DNA of 43,391 bases, taken from a virus. The position numbers and the translations under genes are program-made. The stretch covers positions 1-43,391 of IMG/VR virus record IMGVR_UViG_3300023112_000033; one strand, 5' to 3'. Shown here in pieces: positions 19,898 through 28,872 of this stretch (its first letter is position 1; each line of letters begins with the position of its first letter). Below the pieces are notes generated by a model that was not told where the DNA came from, made no database searches, and saw nothing but the letters and a program-made list of their open reading frames with translations.

Positions 19898-20782
19898 ATG
19901 ATCAAATATCAACAACAACAAGCTAATAGTTTTGAAGACTTATTTGCAGAAGAAACTCTAGGTGTAAAATTCAATTATAAATTTAATCCAGAAACACGAG
20001 TTAGATATATTGATTTTACTAAGTATGATCCTATTGCTACGATAAATACCAAGCATTTTGAAGATGAAATAATTAAAACTTCATTTGGTTTTGAATCTGT
20101 ACAATCACACCAGGTTTCTGTACATATTTCTAGAGATATTAACAATATTCCAGTTATTTTCTGCAATCTTAAATATGTTACAGATAAGTATAATCTATTT
20201 AACACAGAAGATAAGAGAGTACCTAAATCTAACTTCCCAAATCAAAATTCAAAATTCATTATTTATAATGGTATTGCTAAAATGATAAAGGGGAAGGCAA
20301 TAACTGAAACTATATTAAGACCTGATAATGTTAGGGAAACAGTAATTAATACTGAACCTATGACTATTGTTAGACCTGACAGAAAACTAAATAATAAGTA
20401 TAAGCAACAAATACAAGATGAGGTAGATTCACTTAAAACACTAGATATTGTTGATCCAATCAATTCAGAGAATATTAAAGAATTATTTCCTAATGATGAT
20501 GATTGGTCAATTACTAAATTAGTAATGGATTCAATAAATAGGAATAACCGAAATCTAATATATTCAAGCATAGATTATAACCGATTAATTGAACTAGTAT
20601 TTAATGATCCAATACTCAGTCACTTTATGATGTTAGACACTGGAAATCTTAGTGAATGGGGTTCATACGTAAATAGGGGTAACATACGTATTAACGCCAA
20701 AGGAATTAAAGATTTTCAAAAATTAATGTATCACCCTAAAGCTATGTATTCATTGGATCAGGTAACCCTCAAGGAGAGATAA
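19898..20782 (+). CDS. Hypothetical protein between AAA and VWA genes, 294 aa
   Basis: Not recognised. It starts one base after the AAA gene and ends two bases before the VWA gene, so it is probably a component of the same complex. The sequence is mixed alpha/beta without cysteine clusters or membrane segments. A tight three-gene unit makes an adaptor or substrate-binding role plausible, but this is inference. Confidence 0.7.
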   Translation: MIKYQQQQANSFEDLFAEETLGVKFNYKFNPETRVRYIDFTKYDPIATINTKHFEDEIIKTSFGFESVQSHQVSVHISRDINNIPVIFCNLKYVTDKYNLFNTEDKRVPKSNFPNQNSKFIIYNGIAKMIKGKAITETILRPDNVRETVINTEPMTIVRPDRKLNNKYKQQIQDEVDSLKTLDIVDPINSENIKELFPNDDDWSITKLVMDSINRNNRNLIYSSIDYNRLIELVFNDPILSHFMMLDTGNLSEWGSYVNRGNIRINAKGIKDFQKLMYHPKAMYSLDQVTLKER

Positions 20783-20784
20783 CA

Positions 20785-21897
20785 ATGGAAGACCTAGACA
20801 AAGCTCTTTTACAAGCAAAAATGGGTATAGTTCGTAAGTCAGCATTCTGGTCTACTATTTGTTTTGGATTAAAACATGCATTTATTATAGATCCAGAAAT
20901 ACCTAGAGCAGGTACTGATGGAACTTCAATATTTTATAATCCTGATTTCTTTATGGGATTAACTAAAGAAGAAAGGATATTTGTAATAGCACATGAATTA
21001 GGACATGTAGCATTAAGCCATATGACCCGTAGAGGGAATAGAGATCATAAGAAGTTCAATTATGCAGGAGACTTTAAAATTAATTATATGTTACACGCAG
21101 AGGGATACTGCTTGATTAATGATATATTATACGATGAAAAGTATGACCATACTTGGACTACTGAAGCTATCTATGACGACTTACCTGATCCTAAAAATAA
21201 TGAACCAGGAGGATTAGGTTTAGACATCTTGGATCCAAAAGGAAAGCATAGTCAGGGTAAGAATGAACAAACTGTGGATTTAGAAATAAAAGCATTACTT
21301 GCTAGAGCAATTACTCAATCTAAGATGGCCAAAGAATACGGGAACTTACCTGGGGATATTAGGGCAGAGTTTGATGACCTATTATCACCTAAATTAACTT
21401 GGTATGAATTGTTATCTAATTATGTGGATGGGTTTATCAAAGAAGACTACTCTTGGAGAAGACCTAATAAGAAATTCTTACCACATTTCTACTTACCTAC
21501 AGCTTACTCAGAGAGACTAGCTAATTTAACTATTGGTGTTGACACTTCTGCATCAATATCTAAAGAAGATATTACTAAAATGGTATCTGAGTTAAACACT
21601 ATCAAAGAGGAATTTAAGCCTGAATTATTAACTGTAATTGATTGCGATACTAAAATACATGCAATTCATGAATTAACTAATGATATGGATATAAGAGAAT
21701 TATACTTCACAGGTAGAGGTGGTACTTCATTCCAACCAGTATTTGATTACTGTGAGGATAATGTTCCTGTATGCCTTATATACTTCACTGACTTATATTC
21801 AGATTTCCCTCCTGAACCAGATTATCCTGTTATATGGGTAAACATAGATAATGATCGAGAAGCTCCCTATGGAGTCACAATCCATTATGAGAGGTGA
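20785..21897 (+). CDS. VWA-like protein with metallopeptidase-like N-terminus (DUF2201 type)
   Basis: 370 residues. The N-terminal half carries IAHELGHVALSHM (His at about 70), a HExxH zinc site as in the DUF2201 peptidase-like domain. The C-terminal half is a VWA-like domain: GVDTSASISKED (about 251-262) supplies the DxSxS metal-binding loop and RGGTSFQPVFDY its partner. In N4 the corresponding gene lies beside a MoxR ATPase and is a middle gene. Such pairs act in metal insertion or complex assembly elsewhere; the phage role is unknown. Confidence 0.85.
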   Translation: MEDLDKALLQAKMGIVRKSAFWSTICFGLKHAFIIDPEIPRAGTDGTSIFYNPDFFMGLTKEERIFVIAHELGHVALSHMTRRGNRDHKKFNYAGDFKINYMLHAEGYCLINDILYDEKYDHTWTTEAIYDDLPDPKNNEPGGLGLDILDPKGKHSQGKNEQTVDLEIKALLARAITQSKMAKEYGNLPGDIRAEFDDLLSPKLTWYELLSNYVDGFIKEDYSWRRPNKKFLPHFYLPTAYSERLANLTIGVDTSASISKEDITKMVSELNTIKEEFKPELLTVIDCDTKIHAIHELTNDMDIRELYFTGRGGTSFQPVFDYCEDNVPVCLIYFTDLYSDFPPEPDYPVIWVNIDNDREAPYGVTIHYER

Positions 21898-21900
21898 TAC

Positions 21901-22218
21901 ATGGCTAAAGATAGGTATCTCTTATCTGAGTTCATAAAAGCAGAAACTAGTAAAATGATTATAAGTTATGATCTAGATATTAATATACATGCATATTCCA
22001 ACTATATACGTAAATATATTAATAGTATTAATACTAGGTCTGAACAAATTTGGTTAATAACTGTTAAATTACGATACTTAGATTTAGGTGCTTACTATGT
22101 AAATCCAGATAAACTACAAAAAACAGTTCCAAATCCTATCCTACTAAATAAAATAAATAATCCAGCAATGGAAGATGTTATCAAACTACTCAACACATTA
22201 GCTCTAGTTAACGATTAA
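21901..22218 (+). CDS. Hypothetical protein, 105 aa
   Basis: Starts three bases after the VWA gene with GAGAGG upstream, and so is probably in the same operon. The sequence is helical, rich in isoleucine and tyrosine, and not recognised. Confidence 0.65.
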   Translation: MAKDRYLLSEFIKAETSKMIISYDLDINIHAYSNYIRKYINSINTRSEQIWLITVKLRYLDLGAYYVNPDKLQKTVPNPILLNKINNPAMEDVIKLLNTLALVND

Positions 22219-22271
22219 AGCTAATTTAAAGGGGGTACACTGTACGATCACATATAGAGGTAAACAAACTG

Positions 22272-23414
22272 ATGGATGACATAAAATTAACCGAGAAACA
22301 GGACACAGTTCTGTTTGCTATAGCACAATGGTTTATATCAAAAGAAACCCCTTATTACAGGTTAGGTGGTGTAGCTGGATCTGGAAAAAGTGTTTTAATA
22401 TCTCACCTAAATGATGCTATTAATACTATGGAACTAGTTGATGAAGTAGATGATAGGGGTATAGGTATTATGGCTCTATCTTGGAAAGCAGCTAATGTTT
22501 TGAAAAGTAAAGGTTTACCTGCATCCTCAATACATTCAATTATATATCATTCCCAGAAAATAGGTCCAAATGAGTATAGACAAACCATAAAATCAAAACA
22601 GGCAATGACTGCACACTATAAGTTGTTTGTTGTAGATGAAGCTTCTATGGTGAATGAACAATTGAGGGATGATTTACTTTATTTTGAGATACCTATTTTA
22701 TTTGTAGGGGATAATGCACAGTTACCCCCTATAACTAACAATATACTTGATAGGTATTTTATGCGTAATCCTGATTCTGAACTAACCACAGTACATAGAG
22801 TTGCAAATGAAAATCCTATTATTAGATTAGCTACTCATATTAGAAATGGTGGGGAATTACCTGATGTAGGTATTTATAAAGATAAGATTCAAGTAATACA
22901 TAGGAATCAACTTACTGATGAATATTTACTTGGATCAGATATAGTTATTTGTGGATACAACAAATCTAGAATTAAATTAAATAATATAATCAGATCACTT
23001 AAAGGAATTGATCCAACACAACAACCACAAATAAATGAAACACTTATGTGTACTCAAAATAGTAAACGTATAGGTATATATAATGGTGACATGTTTAATG
23101 TAGAAACACATATTAATTCAAACACTAATACTGTCAATGAGCAGTTTGAATTACACATAAGACTTAAAACCCTAACTCATGAAAATAAATGTGTACTAAT
23201 CAATATGCCTGACTACTCAAATAGAGACTATGCACAAGGAGCTGTAAATATGACTTTTGGTTATGCAATTACTTGTCATAAAGCACAAGGAAGTGAGTAT
23301 AAGAATGTATTGGTATTCACAAATGAAGCTATGGGTAAGACTAAAGAAGATAAAACTAAGTGGCTTTATACAGCAATAACTAGAGCAAAGGATAAACTAA
23401 TATTGGTGGTATAG
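22272..23414 (+). CDS. SF1 DNA helicase, Dda/RecD-like
   Basis: A 380-residue replicative or recombination helicase (N4 gp37 place). Motifs in order: I GVAGSGKS (33-40), II FVVDEASMV, III LFVGDNAQLPPI, IV HRVANENPIIRLA, V AITCHKAQGSEYKNV, VI LYTAITRAKDKLILV. This is the complete 5'-3' SF1B set. A second helicase of the same superfamily is fused to the virion RNA polymerase in this genome (34505-43391). The DNA polymerase gene follows directly. Confidence 0.93.
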   Translation: MDDIKLTEKQDTVLFAIAQWFISKETPYYRLGGVAGSGKSVLISHLNDAINTMELVDEVDDRGIGIMALSWKAANVLKSKGLPASSIHSIIYHSQKIGPNEYRQTIKSKQAMTAHYKLFVVDEASMVNEQLRDDLLYFEIPILFVGDNAQLPPITNNILDRYFMRNPDSELTTVHRVANENPIIRLATHIRNGGELPDVGIYKDKIQVIHRNQLTDEYLLGSDIVICGYNKSRIKLNNIIRSLKGIDPTQQPQINETLMCTQNSKRIGIYNGDMFNVETHINSNTNTVNEQFELHIRLKTLTHENKCVLINMPDYSNRDYAQGAVNMTFGYAITCHKAQGSEYKNVLVFTNEAMGKTKEDKTKWLYTAITRAKDKLILVV

Positions 23415-24902
23415 ATGAAGTATTATACTTACACAGAAGAAGTAAATGAAGCATACGTAGTAGCAGTACTAATCAAAGATACTGCATTCAAAGAAGTTAA
23501 CCTAAAGGAATACTATTTAAACCCATTAAACGAACTAGGGGTACCTAAAGAGAAGGTAATCTTTATTGGGTTAAAATATAACCCTAACGGAAAGATCTCT
23601 GCTACAGAGCAGAAGGAATATCTAGATTTAATTAAACCATATCTAGAAGAGCTACAAGTAAAACTCTTACTTGTTACTGATGGAAAGTACTTTAAAACTT
23701 TAACCAAAAAACCAAAGGTAGAACCTTACTATGGGTATAAAGTTGAATGTGCTTACAAAGGGTATGAAGAGTATACAGCAGTATTAAGTATTAACTCTGA
23801 AGCTCTATTCTATAAACCTGATTTACAAGTAAAACTAACTAAGAGTTTACATATAGTGAACTCAATCCTATGTGAAACATATGTGGATCCAGGTATACGT
23901 GAATTTGGTATTCAAGCTCTTTTTGATAGGGAATCTATCGAGAAAAAACTACTAAACTATTTAACTGAACCCATTCTTACCTGTGACATAGAAACGTCTG
24001 GTTTATCCCTTACCAACTCGATAATTTCTATCTCATTTGCTAAGAACGAAAATGAGGCCATTGCTTTCCCTATTGCAGAGGAAAACAAAGCTACATTAAG
24101 AACTTGGTTCACATTATATAAAGGTACTCTCATATTTCATAACTGTACATTTGATATAAAAATGCTTATCTACCATCTATTTATGAATGATCCGTTGGAT
24201 ATGGAAGGTCTAATTGATGGATTAGAGGTAATGTTCAGATCCATAGAAGATACTAAATTAATCATTTATTTAGCTACCAATAATACTGCAGGTAATAACC
24301 TAAAACTAAAAGATAACAGTGCAGATTTCCTAGGTAACTATGGATTGATTAATTCAGATACAGATGTAACTAACATTCCTATGGATCAATTACTTGAATA
24401 TAACGCTAAGGACTGTCTAGCTACTTGGTATGTCTATAACAAGTTTAAACCAATGATGATTGCTGATGAACAGGAGAACCTATACAAGGAAATATTTATT
24501 CCAAGTGCAAAAGTTATTTGCCACATGGAACTTATAGGTATGCCTATGGATATGGATCAAGTACAACATGCTAAATCCTATCTAGAAGATATCATTGCTA
24601 AGCAGTATCAAATATTTAATAAATCTAGAATCATAAAGAAGTTTACTTGGGAGCTGAACAGATTGGAAATGATCAAAGCTAACGCTAAATTGAAATCTAA
24701 GGTTAAATCTATTATGGACTTTGATGTGGAATATAACCCTAACTCAGGTAACCATAACCAAAATCTAATCTATGATTTCATGGGTAATGAAGTAATAGAC
24801 ACTACTGATTCAGGATTGCCCGCTACAGGTAAGGAAACGCTAGAGAAGGTACTTAATAAACTCATCCATGAACATGGAATAACAGAAGACGAACTTAAAT
24901 AA
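23415..24902 (+). CDS. DNA polymerase family A, exonuclease and thumb part (split gene)
   Basis: 495 residues. The 3'-5' proofreading exonuclease motifs are visible: DIETSGL (about 191), NCTFDIKML (about 242) and YNAKDCLATWYV (about 328). The frame continues into the thumb (PATGKETLEKVL) and then stops; the palm and fingers are encoded separately at 25497. N4-like polymerases are normally one chain of about 850 residues. Here the break falls in a loop-helix of the thumb and no sequence seems to be lost, so two polypeptides probably assemble into a working enzyme. It starts immediately after the helicase stop. Confidence 0.88.
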   Translation: MKYYTYTEEVNEAYVVAVLIKDTAFKEVNLKEYYLNPLNELGVPKEKVIFIGLKYNPNGKISATEQKEYLDLIKPYLEELQVKLLLVTDGKYFKTLTKKPKVEPYYGYKVECAYKGYEEYTAVLSINSEALFYKPDLQVKLTKSLHIVNSILCETYVDPGIREFGIQALFDRESIEKKLLNYLTEPILTCDIETSGLSLTNSIISISFAKNENEAIAFPIAEENKATLRTWFTLYKGTLIFHNCTFDIKMLIYHLFMNDPLDMEGLIDGLEVMFRSIEDTKLIIYLATNNTAGNNLKLKDNSADFLGNYGLINSDTDVTNIPMDQLLEYNAKDCLATWYVYNKFKPMMIADEQENLYKEIFIPSAKVICHMELIGMPMDMDQVQHAKSYLEDIIAKQYQIFNKSRIIKKFTWELNRLEMIKANAKLKSKVKSIMDFDVEYNPNSGNHNQNLIYDFMGNEVIDTTDSGLPATGKETLEKVLNKLIHEHGITEDELK

Positions 24903-24915
24903 AAAGGAAATAACA

Positions 24916-25497
24916 ATGTCATTATTACTAAGAAAAGCAACACAAGATTTATTAATTAAATTTAATTTAGGAGAATATCATATAGATATTAATCAAGAGT
25001 TAGATATGGTTATTGTAGGAGAATGCGGCAACTATTTATGTACAGTTAAAGGTGTAACTTTTAGTAGAAAATCTCCTACAAAAGCTGAAATAAATTTTGC
25101 TGTAGAATTACTTAACAAATTTCTAACTACACATAAATCTAAAATAAACAAAGTTATCTCAACTAAAGCAGATTGGAAACTTAATTCCCCAAATGAAAAT
25201 TTATGGTCAGGGAACAAAATCAGACAAATTGACACTGATGAGCAGTCTATTAGTGTTTACTTCAAAAAAGGATTAGATTCTAGAGTAATTTTCTATAAAA
25301 AAGACCTAACATTAATTAAAGTATACTTACCTGGTTATGGTAGTGAATCAATTAATGTAGCTGACTTAAATACATTCCTTAAGGGTAAAAAGATGCAGAA
25401 TAAATATTTACACATTTTGGATCAAAAATTAATTGAGGATGACTTACATAAAAAATACAATGCTGCAATAAACGCACTTAATACCTGTGCTATCTAA
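24916..25497 (+). CDS. Protein of unknown function inserted in the split DNA polymerase gene
   Basis: 193 residues between the two DNA polymerase halves, with its own AAAGGAAA ribosome binding site. No HNH, GIY-YIG or LAGLIDADG motif is visible and it is not an intein, since both polymerase parts have their own stop and start. Its sequence is lysine-rich with beta-like stretches (MVIVGECGNYLCTVKGVTF). Its stop overlaps the start of the palm part (TAATG). In T4-like phages split polymerase genes contain homing endonucleases; this could be an unfamiliar or decayed one, or a polymerase-associated protein. Confidence 0.65.
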   Translation: MSLLLRKATQDLLIKFNLGEYHIDINQELDMVIVGECGNYLCTVKGVTFSRKSPTKAEINFAVELLNKFLTTHKSKINKVISTKADWKLNSPNENLWSGNKIRQIDTDEQSISVYFKKGLDSRVIFYKKDLTLIKVYLPGYGSESINVADLNTFLKGKKMQNKYLHILDQKLIEDDLHKKYNAAINALNTCAI

Positions 25498-26627
25498 TGA
25501 ATAGATCTGAAGCCATAGAACAGGCAAGGATTATTAAAGCTCTAATTACTCTTACTGAAGTATCTAAGATTACAGGTACTTTCATTAAAGCATTTGAAGA
25601 GAAGTCATTTACTAAGGAAGATGGTATTAACTATCTTCATGGAAACTTTAACTCAGGAGGAACCAAATCAGGAAGACTATCCAGTTCATCACCGAATTTA
25701 CAAAATATCCCTAGTACTGGTAACCCACACTCTAAAATAGTAAAGAAATGCTTTAAGCCACCTAGTGGCTGGCTCTTTGTGGGAGCAGATTTTAGTTCTT
25801 TAGAAGCTAAAATTGGTGCTTTATTAACAAAAGATCCTGCTAAATTAGGTATATACACTGAAGGCTACGATATGCACTCATTCAATGCTTTTGGGTATTG
25901 GGGGGATAAAATGCCTGATATACAATTAGAATTAACTAAGGCTAATTCAATTAAAGAAAGGGTGTATATAATTAACTCAATTAAAGATAAATACCCTGAA
26001 TTTCGACAAGCATCAAAAACAATAACCTTTGCTGCACAATACGGGGGAAGTTATAAGACATTTATGGATTCAGGTTTTTCAATGGAAGAAGCTAAACAAA
26101 TTGAAGCTAACTACAACAAACTATACGAAACATCTATTACTTGGGCAGAAGATAAAATTAAACAAGCTAGTAAAGATGGGTTTGTGACCTGTGCTTTTGG
26201 ATTGAAGTTAAGAACACCAATTATAGGTCAAGTAGTTATGGGTACGTCTAGCACACCTTATGAAGCTTTAGCAGAAGCCAGAACAGCTGGGAATGCTATG
26301 CAACAAGGGTATGGATTACTTAATAATAGATCAGCAATAGAGTTCCAAGAACTGCTATTAAACAGTGAATTCAGGTATAATATTAAGCCTAGTTGTCATA
26401 TACATGATGCACAATATTTCCTTGTAAAGGAAGACGTAGATACCATTCATTGGTTAAACCAAAACCTAATTAAATGTATGTCTTGGCAAGAACTACCTGA
26501 ACTAAAGCATGATCAAGTAAAGCTAGGAGCAGAGTTAGATCTGTTCATACCTGACTGGTCAGAACACATAACACTCCCCAATGGGGCAACTAAAGAACAA
26601 ATAGGAGATATATTAAATGAGAAGTGA
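25497..26627 (+). CDS. DNA polymerase family A, palm and fingers part (split gene)
   Basis: 376 residues holding the catalytic core: GGTKSGRLSSSSPNLQNIPS (about 52-71), motif A VGADFSSLEAKIGAL (aspartate at about 97, metal ligand), motif B RQASKTITFAAQYGGSY (about 170-186), and motif C CHIHDAQYFLV (aspartate at about 303, metal ligand). It lacks the exonuclease, encoded at 23415. Its start overlaps the stop of the inserted gene, so its synthesis is probably coupled to it. The split separates proofreading from synthesis onto two chains. Confidence 0.9.
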   Translation: MNRSEAIEQARIIKALITLTEVSKITGTFIKAFEEKSFTKEDGINYLHGNFNSGGTKSGRLSSSSPNLQNIPSTGNPHSKIVKKCFKPPSGWLFVGADFSSLEAKIGALLTKDPAKLGIYTEGYDMHSFNAFGYWGDKMPDIQLELTKANSIKERVYIINSIKDKYPEFRQASKTITFAAQYGGSYKTFMDSGFSMEEAKQIEANYNKLYETSITWAEDKIKQASKDGFVTCAFGLKLRTPIIGQVVMGTSSTPYEALAEARTAGNAMQQGYGLLNNRSAIEFQELLLNSEFRYNIKPSCHIHDAQYFLVKEDVDTIHWLNQNLIKCMSWQELPELKHDQVKLGAELDLFIPDWSEHITLPNGATKEQIGDILNEK

Positions 26628-26919
26628 TGAGGACAGTTCATACACTTATGTATGCGAGGAAACTACTCGACAAAATAAACAATTTAAATTCACAACTTCA
26701 AAAAGCTTTCATAGTTTAATGATGGATCAGTTTGCTAGTATGCGAGATGAATTAATAGAGCAACATAACTCTGAGGATATAGTGGGTGATATAGTTTATG
26801 AGATTTCTTTAAATAATAAGCAGGAAAATGGCTATATCCTTGGATGTAGAATTGATAAAGCTGGAGTAAGTAATAAATACTCAGAAATATATACAGCATG
26901 GGATTGTCGTGACTATTAA
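26617..26919 (+). CDS. Hypothetical protein, 100 aa
   Basis: Overlaps the polymerase end by 11 bases with GGAG upstream. Unknown family; mixed charge with a methionine-rich helix (HSLMMDQFASMRDELIEQH). Part of the replication operon. Confidence 0.65.
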   Translation: MRSDEDSSYTYVCEETTRQNKQFKFTTSKSFHSLMMDQFASMRDELIEQHNSEDIVGDIVYEISLNNKQENGYILGCRIDKAGVSNKYSEIYTAWDCRDY

Positions 26920-26942
26920 AGAACAAATACAGGAGATATTAA

Positions 26943-27209
26943 ATGGCTAGTGATAGATACTTTTTAGCATGTAAACAAGTAAACCTATGTTTATTCATGG
27001 GTAAATGTACAGGTGATCCAATCATATACAAAACACCTACTGGTGAAAAGCTTCAAGAATTCTTTGACTTGGTAAATGACTTAGCTCCTAGAGTTGATTT
27101 AGATTTCTTCATATTAAGGGAAAATAAAGATGCATACTCAATTATTTCATATAAGGATATACCCCATATTTGGAAGTACACAATAGAATTTGATTGGGAG
27201 GTAAAATGA
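26943..27209 (+). CDS. Hypothetical protein, 88 aa
   Basis: CAGGAG precedes the ATG. The protein has a compact mixed fold pattern (VDLDFFILRENKDAYSIISY). Not recognised. Confidence 0.6.
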   Translation: MASDRYFLACKQVNLCLFMGKCTGDPIIYKTPTGEKLQEFFDLVNDLAPRVDLDFFILRENKDAYSIISYKDIPHIWKYTIEFDWEVK

Positions 27210-27261
27210 ATAATTATTTGAAGTAAAATATTTATGATAAAGGAAATCAAGGAGACATTAA

Positions 27262-27525
27262 ATGGCTAGATTTAAAGGAACTGTACAAGGTAGTAGAGGT
27301 GAAGCTAGTAGACTAGGGCATAAAACCACAGGTCTTATAGCTACATTAAATGGTTGGGATGTTGGTATAGAGATACAAGCTTCAGTAAATAATGCTGACG
27401 AAGATGTCTTTCATATCTATAGAACAAGTGGATCAAATAATAGTTCACGTAAAACATTACTTTGTGAGTTGAATACAAATGCTTCCAAATTAAATGATCT
27501 AATTTCAGGAGTACATTTTGAATAA
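27262..27525 (+). CDS. Conserved small phage protein, 87 aa
   Basis: Starts MARFKGTVQGSRGEASRLGH followed by NGWDVGIEI, a pattern found in a small beta-rich phage protein that is widespread in unrelated phages and whose function is unknown. AAGGAG precedes the ATG. The family likeness is from memory. Confidence 0.7.
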   Translation: MARFKGTVQGSRGEASRLGHKTTGLIATLNGWDVGIEIQASVNNADEDVFHIYRTSGSNNSSRKTLLCELNTNASKLNDLISGVHFE

Positions 27526-27778
27526 TTCACCTATGAAAGCCATAAGAGCTTACTGCATGGAATGCAACTATGATCCATTAGATAAAGGTACTGCTGTTGC
27601 TCAAATTGAAAGTTGTACTATCAATAAATGTCCTCTATATGGATTCAGACCCTTAACTTCAGCAACCAAGAAAAAGCTAAAAGAGGAACGAATTCAGAAC
27701 ATGTCCCCTAAAGAATTAGCTAAATATAACAAGAGATCTGAACAAGCTAAAGAAAGATTCTCTAAATACCGAAAATAA
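27518..27778 (+). CDS. Conserved cysteine-motif phage protein, 86 aa
   Basis: KAIRAYCMECNYDP ... SCTINKCPLYGFRP gives a CxxC plus CxxxxCPL pattern, a putative zinc site of a common phage family. The C-terminus is a basic helix. The start is TTG with AGGAG seven bases upstream; the ATG at 27533 has no ribosome binding site. It overlaps the previous gene. Confidence 0.7.
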   Translation: MNNSPMKAIRAYCMECNYDPLDKGTAVAQIESCTINKCPLYGFRPLTSATKKKLKEERIQNMSPKELAKYNKRSEQAKERFSKYRK

Positions 27779-27781
27779 GCT

Positions 27782-27800
27782 CATTTTACTCGGTAAAATG
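27782..27800. repeat. Hairpin after replication sub-operon
   Basis: CATTTTAC-TCG-GTAAAATG, a perfect eight-base-pair stem with a three-base loop and no T run. It may be a weak terminator or a polymerase recognition hairpin; it sits before a repeated GCTCCGCT element. Confidence 0.5.
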
Positions 27801-27855
27801 CTTACTAATTCAGACTAAAACCAAAAAGCAATACAATCACCTTGATCAAAGAGAA

Positions 27856-27877
27856 GCTCCGCTTCCTTCTGTGATTT
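27856..27877 (+). promoter_or_regulatory. Repeated GCTCCGCT element, copy 3
   Basis: GCTCCGCTTCCTTCTGTGAT, 17 bases before the nuclease gene's start. See copies at 5573 and 14922. Confidence 0.5.
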
Positions 27878-27893
27878 CTATTAAGGAAAATAT

Positions 27894-28859
27894 ATGTATA
27901 CAAACGAAGAAGGGATAGAATTACCATTAGCTGTATGGCTTGCAGCGGATGAATACGATCATAATTCTGATCCAAAAGCTATTAGTGCTACAACACTACT
28001 CAATCCAATCAAATCATTACTCTTACAGAACAGAATGAATGGTGCATTGGATTCAGAGGTAGATGTAGATATTTTAAGCCAAGTACCATCTAGAATGGGT
28101 ACTGCTTTACATGACTCTATTGAAAGGGCTTGGATTGATCCAGAACTAAGGGTAGCTAGCTTGAAGAAGTTAGGTTATCCAGAAGCAATGGTTAAACAAA
28201 TACAAATTAATCCAACTAACCCTAAAGAAGGTATTCCTATCTACATGGAACAGAGATGGTTTAAAGATCTCAAAGATTATGTCATTTCAGGTAAAGTTGA
28301 TTTTGTAATGGAAGGTGTAGTACAGGATTTCAAATCTACGGGTACTTACACTTGGTTAAATGTCAAAGATAAGACAGATGACTATATTAAACAAGGGTCA
28401 ATCTATAGATGGTTAAGACCTGATATCATTACAGAAGACTATATGAAGATTCATTTCATATTTACTAACTGGTCTAAATTGGAAGCAACTAAGAGTAAGG
28501 ACTACCCTCAGAGTAGGCTCAGAACTATTAAATTAAATTTGATGAGTATTCCTGAAACAGAAGCTTTTATCCAATCTATACTTAATAAGCTTGATACCTT
28601 GAAAGATGCTACTCAAGAACATATGCCTAGGTGTACTGACAAGGAACTGTGGAGAAGTAAATTTGTATGGAAGTACTACAAAGATCCAAATAAGAGAACT
28701 AGATCAACTAAAAACTTTGATAATGAATCTGATGCCTACATGAGATATGTGAATGAAGGTAGCAAAGGTATTGTTGTTAGAACAGGGGGAGATGTAAAAA
28801 GATGTAACTATTGTGATGCTCGCAATATGTGTGACCAAGCCAAAGAATATATAAAATAA
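27894..28859 (+). CDS. PD-(D/E)XK nuclease, Cas4/RecB-like
   Basis: 321 residues. The core SGKVDFVMEGVVQDFKSTG (about 132-150) gives the D...DxK catalytic set, and a QGSIYRWL-type motif follows, as in RecB-like nucleases. The C-terminus has CNYCDARNMC, three cysteines that in Cas4-like enzymes hold an iron-sulfur cluster with a further cysteine. A conserved N-terminal ATTLLNPIKSLLL resembles the usual start of these nucleases. In N4-like phages a gene of this kind is part of the replication set and probably trims DNA ends. Confidence 0.82.
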   Translation: MYTNEEGIELPLAVWLAADEYDHNSDPKAISATTLLNPIKSLLLQNRMNGALDSEVDVDILSQVPSRMGTALHDSIERAWIDPELRVASLKKLGYPEAMVKQIQINPTNPKEGIPIYMEQRWFKDLKDYVISGKVDFVMEGVVQDFKSTGTYTWLNVKDKTDDYIKQGSIYRWLRPDIITEDYMKIHFIFTNWSKLEATKSKDYPQSRLRTIKLNLMSIPETEAFIQSILNKLDTLKDATQEHMPRCTDKELWRSKFVWKYYKDPNKRTRSTKNFDNESDAYMRYVNEGSKGIVVRTGGDVKRCNYCDARNMCDQAKEYIK

Positions 28860-28872
28860 CAGGAGAATAATA

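Noticed and set aside
24903-25496. An intein in the DNA polymerase
   Set aside because: Both polymerase parts have their own stop and start and the inserted gene has its own ribosome binding site; no intein splice-junction residues are present.
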